A DNA stretch of 64,000 bases from Pycnococcus provasolii (lineage: Eukaryota > Chlorophyta > Pseudoscourfieldiophyceae > Pseudoscourfieldiales > Pycnococcaceae), in the NCBI GenBank assembly GCA_938743325.2, contig OW568903.1, forward strand, positions 1-64,000, given 5' to 3'. Positions 9,941 through 20,668 of the stretch are shown one piece after another (position 1 is the stretch's first letter; each line of letters begins with the position of its first letter). Below the pieces are notes generated by a model, which saw nothing but the letters and a program-made list of their open reading frames with translations, had not been told where the DNA came from and did not search any database. Made by a program: the position numbers and the translations under genes.

Positions 9941-11476
9941 ATGGCGACCGGCGTAACTTCCACGCGAAGCTCAACCGGCAGAGGTGCTCAGAGAACTCAC
10001 GGGCATGGGCGTGCTCGTAGTAGAGCACGTGCAGCGCACGTTTCTTCTCTGAGGAGCCTGCTACGCTCAAGACGTCAGGCTCATCAAAAAACACAAAGCA
10101 TACAGTCTGCATCATCATCATCAGCACCACCACAACCACCACCCCAATCAGAATCAGAATCAGGCTCAGACTCCTCGAACATTCTCTCCAAACTCATAAA
10201 CCACCACAAATCAAAAACTTCCGCACTCGCGCTCTCCGCCGCCGTCGCAATCTCGGCATCAACCATCGTCACTACTGCTGCTGCTCTCCCTGCATATGCC
10301 AAGACGGACGTCGCCGCCGTGGGAACGTGCCTGCTTGGCAAGTGCCAGAAAGAGCTCGCGAGGTGCGTCGCGGACGAAAAGTGCATCGAGTCGCTCGTGT
10401 GCCTCAACACATGCTCGGGTCGACCGGACGAGTCGGACTGCCAAATCAAGTGCGGAGACCTGTACAACGACGCCGCGGTTGGCGCGTTCAACACGTGCGC
10501 AGTCACCGAGCAGAAGTGCGTGCCACAAAAGCAGGACGACAGCACGTTCCCCGCACTCGACAAGGCGCGCACCGTGCCCAACTTGGCAACGTCAAACCTC
10601 GAGGGACGGTGGTACATCGTCGCGGGACTCAACCCGCTCTTCGACACGTTCGACTGCCAGGTGCACTACTTCTCGGCACCCAAGGAGGGTGAGCTCTACG
10701 GCAAGATCAACTGGCGCGTGAGACGCCCGAACGGCGACTTCTACGAAAGGTCGGACATACAGACGTTCGTCGCCGACCCGCAGGCGCCAGCCGTGCTGTA
10801 CAACCACGACAACGAGTTCCTGCACTACGAAGATGACTGGTACATCGTCGACTCGAACGACGACTACTTCGTCGTGTACTACCGGGGCCAGAACGATGCG
10901 TGGGTTGGATACGGCGGCGCCGTCGTGTACGCGCGCGAGCCGAGCCTACGGCCTGAGTGGGTTCCCCGCCTGCGCGAGGTTGTGAAGACGAAGCTGTCGA
11001 ACATCGACGGCGCGACGCGAAGCATTCGATGGGAGGACTTCAAAATAACAGACAACACGTGCGCACCACGCCCGACGATCCCTCGCATCGTCGCTCCCAG
11101 CGACCTGGACACGCTTGGCGCTGACGTCGTCGCACTCGAAAAGGACTTTGTTGGCGACGTCGTCGCAATTGAGAGAGAAGTGGGCCGCGACGTCGTCGCA
11201 ATCGAGAGGGAGATCGTTAAGGACGTTCGCAGCGTTGAGGACGGGCTCGTGAGCTTCGGCTCACGCTTCACACTGCTGAACAACAAGTCCGTCGTCGGCG
11301 CGGACTCTGCGTCACCGCAGCAGAAGCAGCAGGACGTCCCCGCCTCGGTTCGTCGCAGTTTGAACAAGGTGGAGGCGCGCTACGAGAGCAGTATCGAAGG
11401 CGCGGAGGGTGGCGGGTTTTCGTGGAACGACTCCGTTGGCCCTGTCGTGAACTTCTTCAAGAGCATCGTCAGCTGA
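9941..11476 (+). CDS. VDE: Violaxanthin de-epoxidase, thylakoid lumen
   Basis: A lumenal lipocalin-fold enzyme that turns violaxanthin into zeaxanthin at low pH with ascorbate. The frame is open from 9845, but the ATG at 9941 (AAAATGGCG) starts a convincing bipartite leader: an Arg/Ser-rich stroma signal, then a hydrophobic stretch (about 95-118) ending ALPAYA|K, a lumen cleavage site. A Cys-rich domain follows (about 130-193, ten cysteines, including RPDESDCQIKCGDLY). The lipocalin domain begins with GRWYIVAGLNPLFDTFDC and contains LYNHDNEFLHYEDDWYIV and YYRGQNDAWVGYGGAVVY. The C-terminal region holds about four 11-residue repeats like DVVAIEREVGR, probably helical, in place of the longer Glu-rich tail of plants. 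It pairs functionally with ZEP next door. Confidence 0.96.
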   Translation: MATGVTSTRSSTGRGAQRTHGHGRARSRARAAHVSSLRSLLRSRRQAHQKTQSIQSASSSSAPPQPPPQSESESGSDSSNILSKLINHHKSKTSALALSAAVAISASTIVTTAAALPAYAKTDVAAVGTCLLGKCQKELARCVADEKCIESLVCLNTCSGRPDESDCQIKCGDLYNDAAVGAFNTCAVTEQKCVPQKQDDSTFPALDKARTVPNLATSNLEGRWYIVAGLNPLFDTFDCQVHYFSAPKEGELYGKINWRVRRPNGDFYERSDIQTFVADPQAPAVLYNHDNEFLHYEDDWYIVDSNDDYFVVYYRGQNDAWVGYGGAVVYAREPSLRPEWVPRLREVVKTKLSNIDGATRSIRWEDFKITDNTCAPRPTIPRIVAPSDLDTLGADVVALEKDFVGDVVAIEREVGRDVVAIEREIVKDVRSVEDGLVSFGSRFTLLNNKSVVGADSASPQQKQQDVPASVRRSLNKVEARYESSIEGAEGGGFSWNDSVGPVVNFFKSIVS

Positions 11477-11696
11477 TATGATATAACCTGTTGTTGTGCT
11501 GGAAAAGTAGAAGTAATGTTCGAACTGAAGATGCTTCCCCGAGTCCCCGACCCAGGAGGGATCCCCCATTAGAAGGACTTTCTCTCTCTCTTCCCTCCCT
11601 GGTGTCCGCCGCCGCCGTCAACCTCCGTTTGGTTTTCAGGTTTCCCCCCCCCGAAAAAGCCCTCGCAAACAGCATACTGTACAGTCAGTCGTTGTC

Positions 11697-13667
11697 ATGT
11701 CCGGACCCGTTGCCTTATCCTTATCCGCACCCGCTATGAAGACGACTTCTGCTTCGCGCCGCCCCGTGCCTGCTCGGTGCGCGCAGTCGTCGCCGTCCTC
11801 CAAAAATAACCCGGCGTCGTGGTCGTTCGGGCCCACGTCCGTGCGAGGTGCGCCCATCACGCCGCCAGCCGCGCCCACGGAGAAAGTGCCCGCGCCTGAC
11901 TACTGGTCGCCGCCTGGACGCGTGCCGACGTCGTACGAACCGACGAGCTACAACCGGTACAGCGCGCGAATCACCCAGCCGAAGAGCCAGGGGGCGAGCC
12001 AGGCGATGCTCTGGGCCACAGAGGGAATCAAGGTGGACGCGGACCTCGACCTGCCTCAGGTGGGCATCGCCAGCGTGTGGTACGAGGGAAACCCGTGCAA
12101 CATGCACCTGCTCGAGCTCAGCGAGAGCGTTCGCGACGGAGTCACGTCCGCGGGACTCCTGCCCTACCGCTTCAACACAGTTGGCGTGTCCGACGGAATC
12201 TCCATGGGAACGGAGGGAATGAGCTTCAGCCTGCAGAGCCGAGAAATCATAGCCGACAGCGTGGAAACCGTCATGAGCGCGCAGTGGTACGACGCGACGA
12301 TCGCCATCCCAGGATGCGACAAGAACATGCCGGGCGTCATCATGGCCATGGCGAGGCTCAACAGGCCTGGGCTGATGCTTTACGGTGGCACCATCCAGCC
12401 GGGTACGAGCCAGCTCGGACTTGCTGACCTGCAGACAAAAGAAAACAAGCTCGACATTGTCAGCGCGTTCCAGAGCTACGGACAGTACGTCGCGGGAACG
12501 CTGACGGAAGAGGAGAGGGCTGACGTCGTGCGCAACAGCTGCCCCGGAGCAGGCGCGTGCGGAGGAATGTACACCGCCAACACGATGGCGTCGTGCATCG
12601 AGGCGCTTGGCATGAGCCTGCCGTACTCGTCCAGTGCGCCCGCCGTCAGCGCGCAGAAGCGCCTCGAGTGCTTCGCCGCCGGCGCCGCGATCCAGAATCT
12701 CATCGCAAATGATCTCAAGCCCAGCGACATCATGACACCCACGGCGTTCCGCAATTCCATCGCGATTTGCATGGCACTCGGCGGAAGCACGAATGCCGTG
12801 CTGCACATCATCGCGATGGCGAAGGCTGTGGGCGTCGACGTGTCTCTTGACACCTTCCAGGACGTTTCGAACAATACGCCGTTCCTCGCCGACCTCAAGC
12901 CTAGCGGAAAGTACGTCATGGAAGATCTGCATCTCGTCGGAGGAACGCCCGCCGTGATTCGGTACCTGATCGACGAGGGTCTCATGGATGGCAACTGCAT
13001 GACGGTTACGGGTAAGACGATTGGCGAGAACGTCGAGACGTGCGCACCCCTCGACTTCACGTCCGAGAAAAAGCAGATGATAATACGGAAGGTTGCGGAG
13101 CCCATCAAGGAGACGGGGCACATCCAGATCCTGTACGGTAACCTCGCGCCCGAAGGCTCCGTCGCGAAAATCACCGGCAAGGAAGGGCTCGAATTCACGG
13201 GACCCGCGCTCGTCTTCGACGCGGAGGAGGAGATGCTCGACGCGCTGTCAAAGGACCCCGAGTCCTTCCGAGGAGTCGTTGTCGTCATTCGCTACGAAGG
13301 GCCGAAGGGCGGCCCTGGAATGCCTGAAATGCTGACACCCACATCCGCCATCATGGGTGCAGGCCTTGGCGATGTGTGCGCGCTCATCACAGACGGGCGC
13401 TTCTCAGGAGGCAGTCACGGCTTCTGCGTTGGTCACGTCACGCCAGAGGCGCAGGTTGGCGGTCCCATTGGTCTTCTGCAAAACGGCGACATGATCAAGA
13501 TCGACGCGGTGAATCGCACGATGGATGCAGTGGATCTCACAGAGGCGGATTTCGAAGCTCGTCGCAAGGAGTGGAGCGAGCCGGCTTACAAGGCTAAGAA
13601 TGGTACACTGTACAAGTACGTGAAACTCGTCGGCAGCGCGAGCGATGGATGTGTGACCGACGCCTAA
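11697..13667 (+). CDS. ilvD/DHAD: Dihydroxy-acid dehydratase, plastid
   Basis: The third common step of valine and isoleucine synthesis, dehydrating 2,3-dihydroxy acids to 2-oxo acids with an Fe-S cluster. The 656 residues comprise about 80 residues of Ser/Pro/Arg-rich transit peptide plus the full IlvD/Edd domain. Cluster cysteines appear in GNPCNMHL (C134), [10 protein letters not shown] and [36 protein letters not shown] and [20 protein letters not shown] are family signatures. The frame runs unbroken to [17 protein letters not shown]. It lies 220 bp downstream of VDE on the same strand and converges with the LamG gene (132 bp gap). A TGTAA word is found at about 13693. Confidence 0.96.
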   Translation: MSGPVALSLSAPAMKTTSASRRPVPARCAQSSPSSKNNPASWSFGPTSVRGAPITPPAAPTEKVPAPDYWSPPGRVPTSYEPTSYNRYSARITQPKSQGASQAMLWATEGIKVDADLDLPQVGIASVWYEGNPCNMHLLELSESVRDGVTSAGLLPYRFNTVGVSDGISMGTEGMSFSLQSREIIADSVETVMSAQWYDATIAIPGCDKNMPGVIMAMARLNRPGLMLYGGTIQPGTSQLGLADLQTKENKLDIVSAFQSYGQYVAGTLTEEERADVVRNSCPGAGACGGMYTANTMASCIEALGMSLPYSSSAPAVSAQKRLECFAAGAAIQNLIANDLKPSDIMTPTAFRNSIAICMALGGSTNAVLHIIAMAKAVGVDVSLDTFQDVSNNTPFLADLKPSGKYVMEDLHLVGGTPAVIRYLIDEGLMDGNCMTVTGKTIGENVETCAPLDFTSEKKQMIIRKVAEPIKETGHIQILYGNLAPEGSVAKITGKEGLEFTGPALVFDAEEEMLDALSKDPESFRGVVVVIRYEGPKGGPGMPEMLTPTSAIMGAGLGDVCALITDGRFSGGSHGFCVGHVTPEAQVGGPIGLLQNGDMIKIDAVNRTMDAVDLTEADFEARRKEWSEPAYKAKNGTLYKYVKLVGSASDGCVTDA

Positions 13668-13799
13668 AAGCATGCATTGGGAGGTAACAAAGAGTGTAAA
13701 AAGGTTTTCCTAAAGGTTTTTTTTGTTCTGTTTCTTACATGTGTCATCGCCGATCTCGTAAGCGTTGCGCCGACGATGTACGGTAGATCTTAGGGTCAT

Positions 13800-15242
13800 T
13801 CAGCACAGCGTGTCCAAACAACCAATCGCGTCCGAGTACGAGCGGAGCGTGATATCGCTCGGTTTCCACATTCCAAGCCCGCTCGATTTGTCCCCACCCT
13901 GCGCCGTCTCGCGCAGAGATCCGTCGTGGTGGCTCAGCGCATCACGCGTGAACGCACCTCGGCACTCGTCGAAGGGCCAGTAGCCTACGAGATGCTCCTC
14001 CATGCCTGTGAGACGTAACCTCATGCTGTCCTGCACCTCCTTCGGCGTGCGGTGAACGTCCCACATACGCACATCGTCGATGTCCCCCTCAAGGTGCTCC
14101 GTGGGTAGGCTGGACTCCTGCAGAGCTCCAATGAGAATCGCCGTCTCAGGATTGTTATCCTGAGGGCCCTCTCGCTGACTCGCGGCGACGGTGCCATTGA
14201 GGTAAATCGAGCTCTCGCCACGCTGGCGCACTTGATCCCACCTGTACGTCACGGTCACGTGCGTGTACGCGTTCACCGGCAGCTTGCGATCCGAGCGCTG
14301 ACCCCAAGGGGCAACCTCGCGGTGGAAAAAGACTCGGCCATTCTCGTCAATCTTGACAAAAAATTGACCCCACTTACCGCGGTTGTACTTGCTTATCAGG
14401 CACATCGCCTTGTGGTCAATCGTCGGGCGCACCCACATCTCAATCGTGAAGGGCTGGCTGCCGCCAAACTGCAGGCTTCCTGAGTTTACGAGCTCGACGT
14501 AGCTGCCACGCTTGCGCTGGAAGTGCAGGCTGCAACCACCCGCAGCATCGCCAGACCCGCCGGGCGCGCCACCTTCGCCAGCGACGAGCTGCAGCGCGGA
14601 CACTAAGGCGTTGCCGAGACGCCTCGCGTCGTACGGGGACTTGGCGGTCGCGCCGCCCGTCTCCTCGCCGTACTCGTCTCCACCTTGTTGTATATCGCCT
14701 TCTCCCTCACTGGATGCAAACTTGCTCACAAAGGCGAAGAGCTCGCCGTTGCCAACCTTGTGGTCGTGATTCAGGTCAACGTAAGGCGCGAGCGCCGCCG
14801 CTGTGCGTCGCGTCAGGTTGAGGCCATCTGGCGGGTGCTCAACAAGTGCAAATGCGCGAAGAGCATCCGCAAACTCGTCGTACGGCAACTCTGCGCGGCC
14901 CGCGTTTCCCATGGCAAAGTAGTCAGCCCAAACGTCGCCACGCGCTGTTCCCACAGCTTGCGGCACACCAACGCCTCCCACATTCGTGCCGACGCCCTGA
15001 GACAACGCGGCTGAGCGCGTCGCTGCGGCACCGCCTCCGGCTGACTCGCGCACGTACAACAAGACAAGGCCGTAGATAAGTGCTGACGCGGCTAGTAGCG
15101 ATCTAGGCGAGACGCGCCTCAACAGTCGCGCTATCCTGTGGTCGAGCGACGTCCTGTGGTCGTCGCTGGGCCTCTGCGAGGGCAGCAGCGGCTTGGCCGC
15201 GGGCGGAGGCAGGCACGACGCGATCGGGTTCAGCGACTCCAT
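13800..15242 (-). CDS. Type II membrane protein with EF-hand-like and LamG domains
   Basis: 480 residues. A short cytoplasmic N-terminus is followed by one membrane segment at about 48-64 (SLLAASALIYGLVLLYV) without a clear cleavage site, so it probably stays anchored. Near 155-175 DLNHDHKVGNGE fits a 12-residue EF-hand loop (D-x-N-x-D and a final E). Residues about 235-450 form a laminin-G/pentraxin-like jelly roll: YVELVNSGSLQFGGSQPFTI, EMWVRPTI, YTHVTVTYRW, SSIYLNGTVAASQ and DIDDVRMWDVHRTPKEVQ are typical LamG_3 signatures. Such domains bind glycans or proteins at cell surfaces. The partner is unknown. Confidence 0.75.
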   Translation of the reverse strand: MESLNPIASCLPPPAAKPLLPSQRPSDDHRTSLDHRIARLLRRVSPRSLLAASALIYGLVLLYVRESAGGGAAATRSAALSQGVGTNVGGVGVPQAVGTARGDVWADYFAMGNAGRAELPYDEFADALRAFALVEHPPDGLNLTRRTAAALAPYVDLNHDHKVGNGELFAFVSKFASSEGEGDIQQGGDEYGEETGGATAKSPYDARRLGNALVSALQLVAGEGGAPGGSGDAAGGCSLHFQRKRGSYVELVNSGSLQFGGSQPFTIEMWVRPTIDHKAMCLISKYNRGKWGQFFVKIDENGRVFFHREVAPWGQRSDRKLPVNAYTHVTVTYRWDQVRQRGESSIYLNGTVAASQREGPQDNNPETAILIGALQESSLPTEHLEGDIDDVRMWDVHRTPKEVQDSMRLRLTGMEEHLVGYWPFDECRGAFTRDALSHHDGSLRETAQGGDKSSGLGMWKPSDITLRSYSDAIGCLDTLC

Positions 15243-15952
15243 GGCGGTGTCGCGCGGAGATGATACGAGGCGCGGTGGTTGGGAAACAAGGTCTTGTGAG
15301 GTGGGGGCTGCCGGGGATCCGATGTGGAACTATCCCTCTGATCGATGATCTGCGGGGGATTTTCGGGATCCCGGTCGCGCAACGTTTTGTTGGAGGTGTG
15401 TGAGATGTGTTGTGAGCAATGGCGTCTTCATTTTTCCTTTGTCGATCTGGACACCCGTTATCGATGTCACACCTCACGCGCACACAACCGGATACTCGCC
15501 GACCGACGAATGGGTGCTGCACGGATTATGTATGCTCTCTTTTTTACCACGAGCAGCAACAACGCCGAGTGTGAGCCCAAGAAGATGCTCGACTTATGTC
15601 TTGCGCGGGTCAGGGGGGGGGGGGGGCCGAGGGAAAATCAGAGCTACCCAATACTTAGTATGTATTACTAAGTAATACTCTAAAATACTCTAAAAAAATA
15701 CTCTTGAAAGGGAGTGGGAAGTACTCTGAGAGAACTTCCACGACGAAGACAATCGGTGCGGATGGTTCCCGACGCAAGAATGAAGCATCCATTATGTTAA
15801 ATGTTAATCGTCCGCCTAAAGAACGTGTACGATTTGTAGGAGAGAACTTAACTAAAAAAGAAGCAGTATAAGCGTGAACTTTGAACGTAAATAAATAAAT
15901 ACTACCGATTTCTTCGTACGTAAATATCTTACATCTAGACTTTATTTATATA
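15243..15952. other. Intergenic region with homopolymer and AT-rich tracts
   Basis: A G-run of about 13 bases lies at 15617-15629. About 15650-15710 is AT-rich with repeated AATACTCTAAA and an ATACTTAGTATGTATTACTA segment. The right part (15880-15950) is AT-rich, consistent with the 3' UTR of the next minus-strand gene. No gene is supported. Confidence 0.5.
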
Positions 15953-18855
15953 TTAGTGTTGTAGATCGTCCGCATCCGTCACCCAGCCGCGATGCGTGAC
16001 GTCCGCAGCAGGACCGCCACGTCGAGGTGCACGACGAGCCACCGTTCGTTCACCAAGGAAGTTCGGGGAAGCCACATCCGACGCATGTGGATTCACAGCC
16101 TCGATATGCGTCGTCGGTGTGCCGTCCAATGCAGGCAGGCTCCGTCGTCCTACGATCCCAAATTCGGACATCTTAGGTCCCGTCCCAATGCCGGCAATCG
16201 TCGGTGCATCGAGGTGCGTCTTGGCCTCCGGCGGTGCCACGATATCCTCAATGCGACCAAGGTCATAGCCGCGTGATAGAAGATGGCGAACTGCAGCCTC
16301 GTCCGCTGCTGTAAATGCAGCGCCGTCATGCCCCGCACCAGTTGGTTCATGCTCCTCGCCGACGTCCGAGCTTGCCGTCGTCAGTTCAGGGTTTCCATCT
16401 TCGTCTTCTTCCTTCATCTCCTCTGCTGCAATCGTCCTCACGACGGAGGGCGTCGGAGCCACATCCGAATCTTCCGCAGCGTCCTCGAGCGTAAGAAGGA
16501 GAGATCGCAATTCGAGCGACAGCTCCTCTGGAAGTTCGCCAAGAATGTCTTCTCGCTTCGCTGGTGCAATGTGCATTAGTATATTGGCGGCATCCCCGCT
16601 GCCGAGCTCAAGCATGACTGCAGCCATATCCGCCTTTGTGACGTCGTGCTCAAGCGATCTTGCGGCAAGCGCCGGCGCGAGGCAGCGCAGACGAAGTGCA
16701 ATGCGCCTACCATCGTCCTGCGACTCAGAACCAGGGCTGTACGCACCACTTTTGCCTCGAGGGGACATGAGTGACCACAAACCACCATTTGTTTTATCGC
16801 CACGCTCAACATCAGGTTCATGCGCATACGCAGTGGGTTTCACCTTGCGCTTTGGGGTAGCAACGGCGACAGCTCCTTCCGATTCGCGTAAGCGACGGCG
16901 GAGGAACACCACTGCTATTGCGAGAAGAGCGCCAAATGTCGCTCCAATAGAGCCAAGCTCCACATCGGTCATTCCGAAGATTGTCGCAGAGTTTGAGGAA
17001 TTCGATCCTGGTGTTTGCAGAGGAGGCTGTGGAGGAGGAGGCGATGACAGCGACGATACCGGCGATGGTGGCGGTGGGTTTTGCACAGGTGAAAGAAGTG
17101 GCGACGCTGGCGGCGGAAACGGTTGCGGTGGCGGCGGCGGCGGCGGTGGTGGTGGTGGCGGCTGGGGACTTGGAGGTGGTGGGCTTGGAGGCGGGGAAGG
17201 AGGCGGTGGTGGTGGACTTGGTGGAGGCGGTGGAGGTGGCGATGGACTCGGCGGGGCGAGTGGCGGTGGTGGTGGGGCGGGGTTGTCATCACCATAGATC
17301 TTGCTGAGCTCCACCACCAGATCAGTCGCACAAGACAGAGATATGCAGCCGACTGGGACACTCACGTTTCGAGTCTGATCCTTGTAACCCGCGCTCTCCT
17401 CGAAAGCTGCGAAGCGAATGCGAAAGTTCCCCTCGGGAAGTAGCAGATAGTAATGTCCGTCGTCCTGCGTATCTGTTGCAAGTACCTCCGAGCTGCTGCT
17501 GCCATCGTTGTCGCTATCGCCGTCTCGTGCAATTACTTGAATGCGTGCACGTACAGGCATCTTCGTATCGTAGTCTCTTACCACGCCGCGCAAGGCACGG
17601 TGCGCTTGCTCCGCCGCCGCAACAATCGCCCATCTATGCGTTTCGAACGCCGCATGCACCTCGTCATAGCGTAGGAGCTGCTGCTGCCGCATTGGGTCGG
17701 CGTCCACAGGTCCACCTTGCCTGCCAATGCCCACGACAAGCTCCGTGGTGCCCTTGAAGTAGTGGAAGTAGTCAGCGAGACGGCCGTACCTAGGCGTGCC
17801 TGCAAGTGTAACAAGCGCGCCGCGACGAAACTCTCCACGCAAGTAAGATGGCGAAGATGCCGATTCCGTCGCAGCGGTGACGGAACGTGCATATGCGCCT
17901 GCGACTGTGTCGGCGATAGAAATCTTTGGCCCACATGTCGTGCTAGCAGCCTTCCTGCGCTCCGGATCGTTCACGTACGGCTCACATGCGCTAGGTGGGT
18001 AGGCTACATAGGCGCCCGCTCCTTTTATTGTAATAGACAGGTGCGCCGGTCGGCCATTTTCGTGCCATTTCAACATGTTCGCCGTCGTCTCCTCGGGTAC
18101 GAGATTGACGGTAGACTCGACGCTCTTCGCCAATGCGCTCGTGTCGCGCTGGCATGCGACAATATTTGGAAATTTTCTCCTGACGTCGCTGTTGAAGCAG
18201 CTGCGCGACCGTCTGACCCACGTGAACGAGCCGCGCTGAACGAGATCGAGCTGATTCTCCGTCTCGAACCGATCCTCGAAATTGAATTCCGGGTCGACTT
18301 GTTGGTAACCGCCGCAAGACGAGGTGTCGCGTTGATTTTCCTTGAATCCGTCCGGGTTATAGTTCAGCACGAACGTCAGCACTGTCGACGTCAGCAATTT
18401 TACCACACGTCTGTCTCCGGCTTCGTACTGTCGGCACAGCCACTCGACGACACGAAGGACGAAGTCGCGCGAGCCGTGGTCGTCGCCTTGCACGCCAGCC
18501 AAGATACGCACGTGAGGCCGCAAGGCGGTCGTCACGCCCCCAAGTGTTGTCGGCGTGGGAGGCGTCGCGACGTGAACTGCAAACGCGTCCCTGCCAACGC
18601 ATGACGTGATAGGCGTTTCAAAGGAGAGAAGCGGCGGCGGCGCACCTTCGACCAGCAGTTGCGTTTTGTTGCGGCATAGCTGGCTGAGCACAGATCCCTT
18701 GGTGACGGCATCGTCGTCACTGCCGAGTGCAAGTGCGCACGGCCATCCCCACTCCGCCGCGACGCGCTCGAGCCACGGCGTATCGATGTCGTCGTAGCTG
18801 TGAAATCGTCCGTGCACGGTGATGCTTGACACGTTTTCTGGCGGCGGCGGTGGTG

Positions 18856-18888
<33 letters not shown>

Positions 18889-19108
18889 AAGGCTGCGGCG
18901 GTGGCGGTGGTTGTGGAGAGGTTGCGGTCGCGCCTTCGGGCTGCTGCTGCTGCCCCTGCCCCTGCTGCTGCTGCGCCAAACAGGTACCAAGCAGGCTGAG
19001 CAACACAGCACCAGCTAATAGGAACGACCTTGCGTGTCGACTTCTTATTACCTTGAGGTAGCCCGCCGGTGCCATGATCATCATGTTTTCAAGCACAAGC
19101 ACGCACAC
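15953..19108 (-). CDS. Membrane-anchored M14 carboxypeptidase-like protein, probably inactive
   Basis: 1051 residues; translation may begin at Met1, Met9, Met10 or Met12. Order: signal peptide (about 20-46, FLLAGAVLLSLLGTCLAQ), Pro-rich stretch (60-90), M14 N/E-like carboxypeptidase domain (about 95-500), a beta-sandwich like the transthyretin-like lobe of that subfamily (about 505-590, VRDYDTKMPVRARIQV and GHYYLLLPEGNFRIRF), Ser/Pro pherophorin-like stalk (about 605-690), one membrane helix (about 715-740) and a cytoplasmic tail. The zinc motif HGNE reads QGDD (207-210), and the region of the third ligand (LHGG in relatives) reads TIKGAGAYVAYPP, so zinc binding looks lost. NPDGF (251-255) is kept. 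A tail segment (VMLELGSGDAANILMHIAP) resembles MgtE-N/FliG-type helical repeats. Confidence 0.75.
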
Positions 19109-19714
19109 ATGTGAAAACCCCTTCGTCGTTCGTTCGGGAAAGGCCGCGGGGGGAGAGGGGGAAGGGGGACGCGACCTGATGGGAACTCAAATAAAAGTAT
19201 CCAAGAGGGAAGAATCGCGGAGAGCATAAACCCTAACCCTAACCCTAACCCTGGGGAGGGGGACCCACCCCACTAGAGTACTGCACAGAGGGATCCTAAC
19301 CCCGAATATAGAGTACATATGGTGATTGGTGAAGTTTTCATCCTACCCGGTAAAGTAGTGGAAGGACGAATATGTAAGGGGCCCTTCACGCTTTTGCTTT
19401 TGTGAGTTGTCGAATCGATGAGTGTACATAGTGTATGATCGATTAAACGTGTCGTCACACACATCCAGCTTAACTTTATTTATTAGACTACATACTCTAA
19501 GGTTTACTCGCTTTTTCTCACCTCCACTCCACTCCCCGAAGAATGGCGAGGCGACGACGGGTCCCGCAGGCATCATCCGTGGGCCGCTCCTCCATCCACG
19601 TGTGCTCCTCCAACGACTTCTTGAAGTGACCAGTGCTCGTGGCTGTTCTCCTTGAGTGAGGGCCGTCAACGCACGGCTCCCCTCCGGCCGCGCGGGCAGC
19701 ACGAAGAGCTCTCA
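19109..19714. other. 5' gap of the M14-like gene with interstitial telomere repeat
   Basis: Four CCCTAA-type units lie at 19229-19252, followed by GGGGAGGGGGAC. They sit about 120 bp before the M14-like gene on its promoter side. The left part is also the 3' side of the C1q-like gene. Small ORFs are not convincing. Confidence 0.6.
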
Positions 19715-20668
19715 TCACGTTGGCATCAGGAACACCGAGTAGTGTGACTCTGCATGTAGATAATAGGTACCGTCCGTGGATCCTCCCACCTTGAAGCGTA
19801 TGGTGTCCGATGCGGAGAGGCTGATAATGTTCGAGGCTTGGATGGTTTCAAAGTCCGAACTCCATCCATTCCCCACGATACTATGCCCGCCGACGCCTAG
19901 GTTGTAGTCGTTTGAGTCGTTGATGGAGATTATGAGCCGAACATATGAGCTGCTCGGGTCATGGGCGTCAACGCGCTGGGCTGCGCTGACGTAGTAGTAC
20001 CCATCAACAGGCGCGGTGAAGACGCCGGTGTTCATGACGAGGTTTCCAGAGTCCCAGCCACCGACGAGGTTCGTGGTTGTGAAGCCGGCGACTGTCTCCC
20101 AGGTGCCAGCAGCATTGGTAATAGAAGTATGGCCGTCTTTCTTCACAAAGAACCCACGTGGCGTGAACGCTGTGGATGAAGAACCACAGCAGCTCCCCGT
20201 TGCAGTGATGTCTCCATTCACAGTCAGCGTGCCAGACCCGAGCGAGAGCAAATCGGTGTCTGCGGAAATGCCAATGGATGCGCCACTGAATTGGACGCTC
20301 TCCACGTCCACCCCAGTGTCCGAAGATATGCTCAGCCGCGCCGAGCCGTCGCTGGAGACGTGCTGAAAGCTGTCTGCAGCACTTTGTGTGGAGAGCAACA
20401 TCCTGCGGAGCGTCAGTTCAGCCGCATTGGCCTCAGAAGTACCCCCAAGGCTCCCTAACGAAAGGATGCTCTGCTTGATGTCACTCAGCTCGGCGTGGAA
20501 GGCTCGATGCTGTACATGTATAGCATCGAGCCGTTTGAGTACGGCCTCGATAGACGGTGATGGCTCGTTGATCACCTCGGCCTGGGCCTTGGCCGTGTCG
20601 AGCCAGCCCATGCCAAGGAGCAGCGCCACCACCCAGAGATACGTCGTCACGTGCGCCTTCATCTTCAT
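19715..20668 (-). CDS. Secreted C1q-like jelly-roll protein
   Basis: The frame is open from 20767, but Met34 (20668) begins a clean signal peptide (HVTTYLWVVALLLGMGWLDT then AKAQAEV), giving 317 residues. About 40-90 is helical (IEAVLKRLDAIHVQHRAFHA) and could trimerise. About 90-170 is a Ser/Gly beta repeat region (DLLSLGSGTLTVNGDITATG) of the kind seen in fibre proteins. The last 130 residues form a C1q/TNF-type domain: TGVFTAPVDGYYYVSAAQ, VRLIISINDSNDYN and the ending AESHYSVFLMPT match the first, middle and last strands. C1q heads recognise diverse ligands as trimers. The target here is unknown. Confidence 0.7.
   Translation of the reverse strand: MKMKAHVTTYLWVVALLLGMGWLDTAKAQAEVINEPSPSIEAVLKRLDAIHVQHRAFHAELSDIKQSILSLGSLGGTSEANAAELTLRRMLLSTQSAADSFQHVSSDGSARLSISSDTGVDVESVQFSGASIGISADTDLLSLGSGTLTVNGDITATGSCCGSSSTAFTPRGFFVKKDGHTSITNAAGTWETVAGFTTTNLVGGWDSGNLVMNTGVFTAPVDGYYYVSAAQRVDAHDPSSSYVRLIISINDSNDYNLGVGGHSIVGNGWSSDFETIQASNIISLSASDTIRFKVGGSTDGTYYLHAESHYSVFLMPT

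Noticed and set aside
11721-13121. 466-codon minus-strand frame opposite dihydroxy-acid dehydratase
   Set aside because: GC-rich antisense shadow of a highly conserved gene; no recognisable domain.
16545-17307. Gly-rich plus-strand frames opposite the M14-like gene
   Set aside because: Antisense of the Ser/Pro stalk; composition follows from the repeat.
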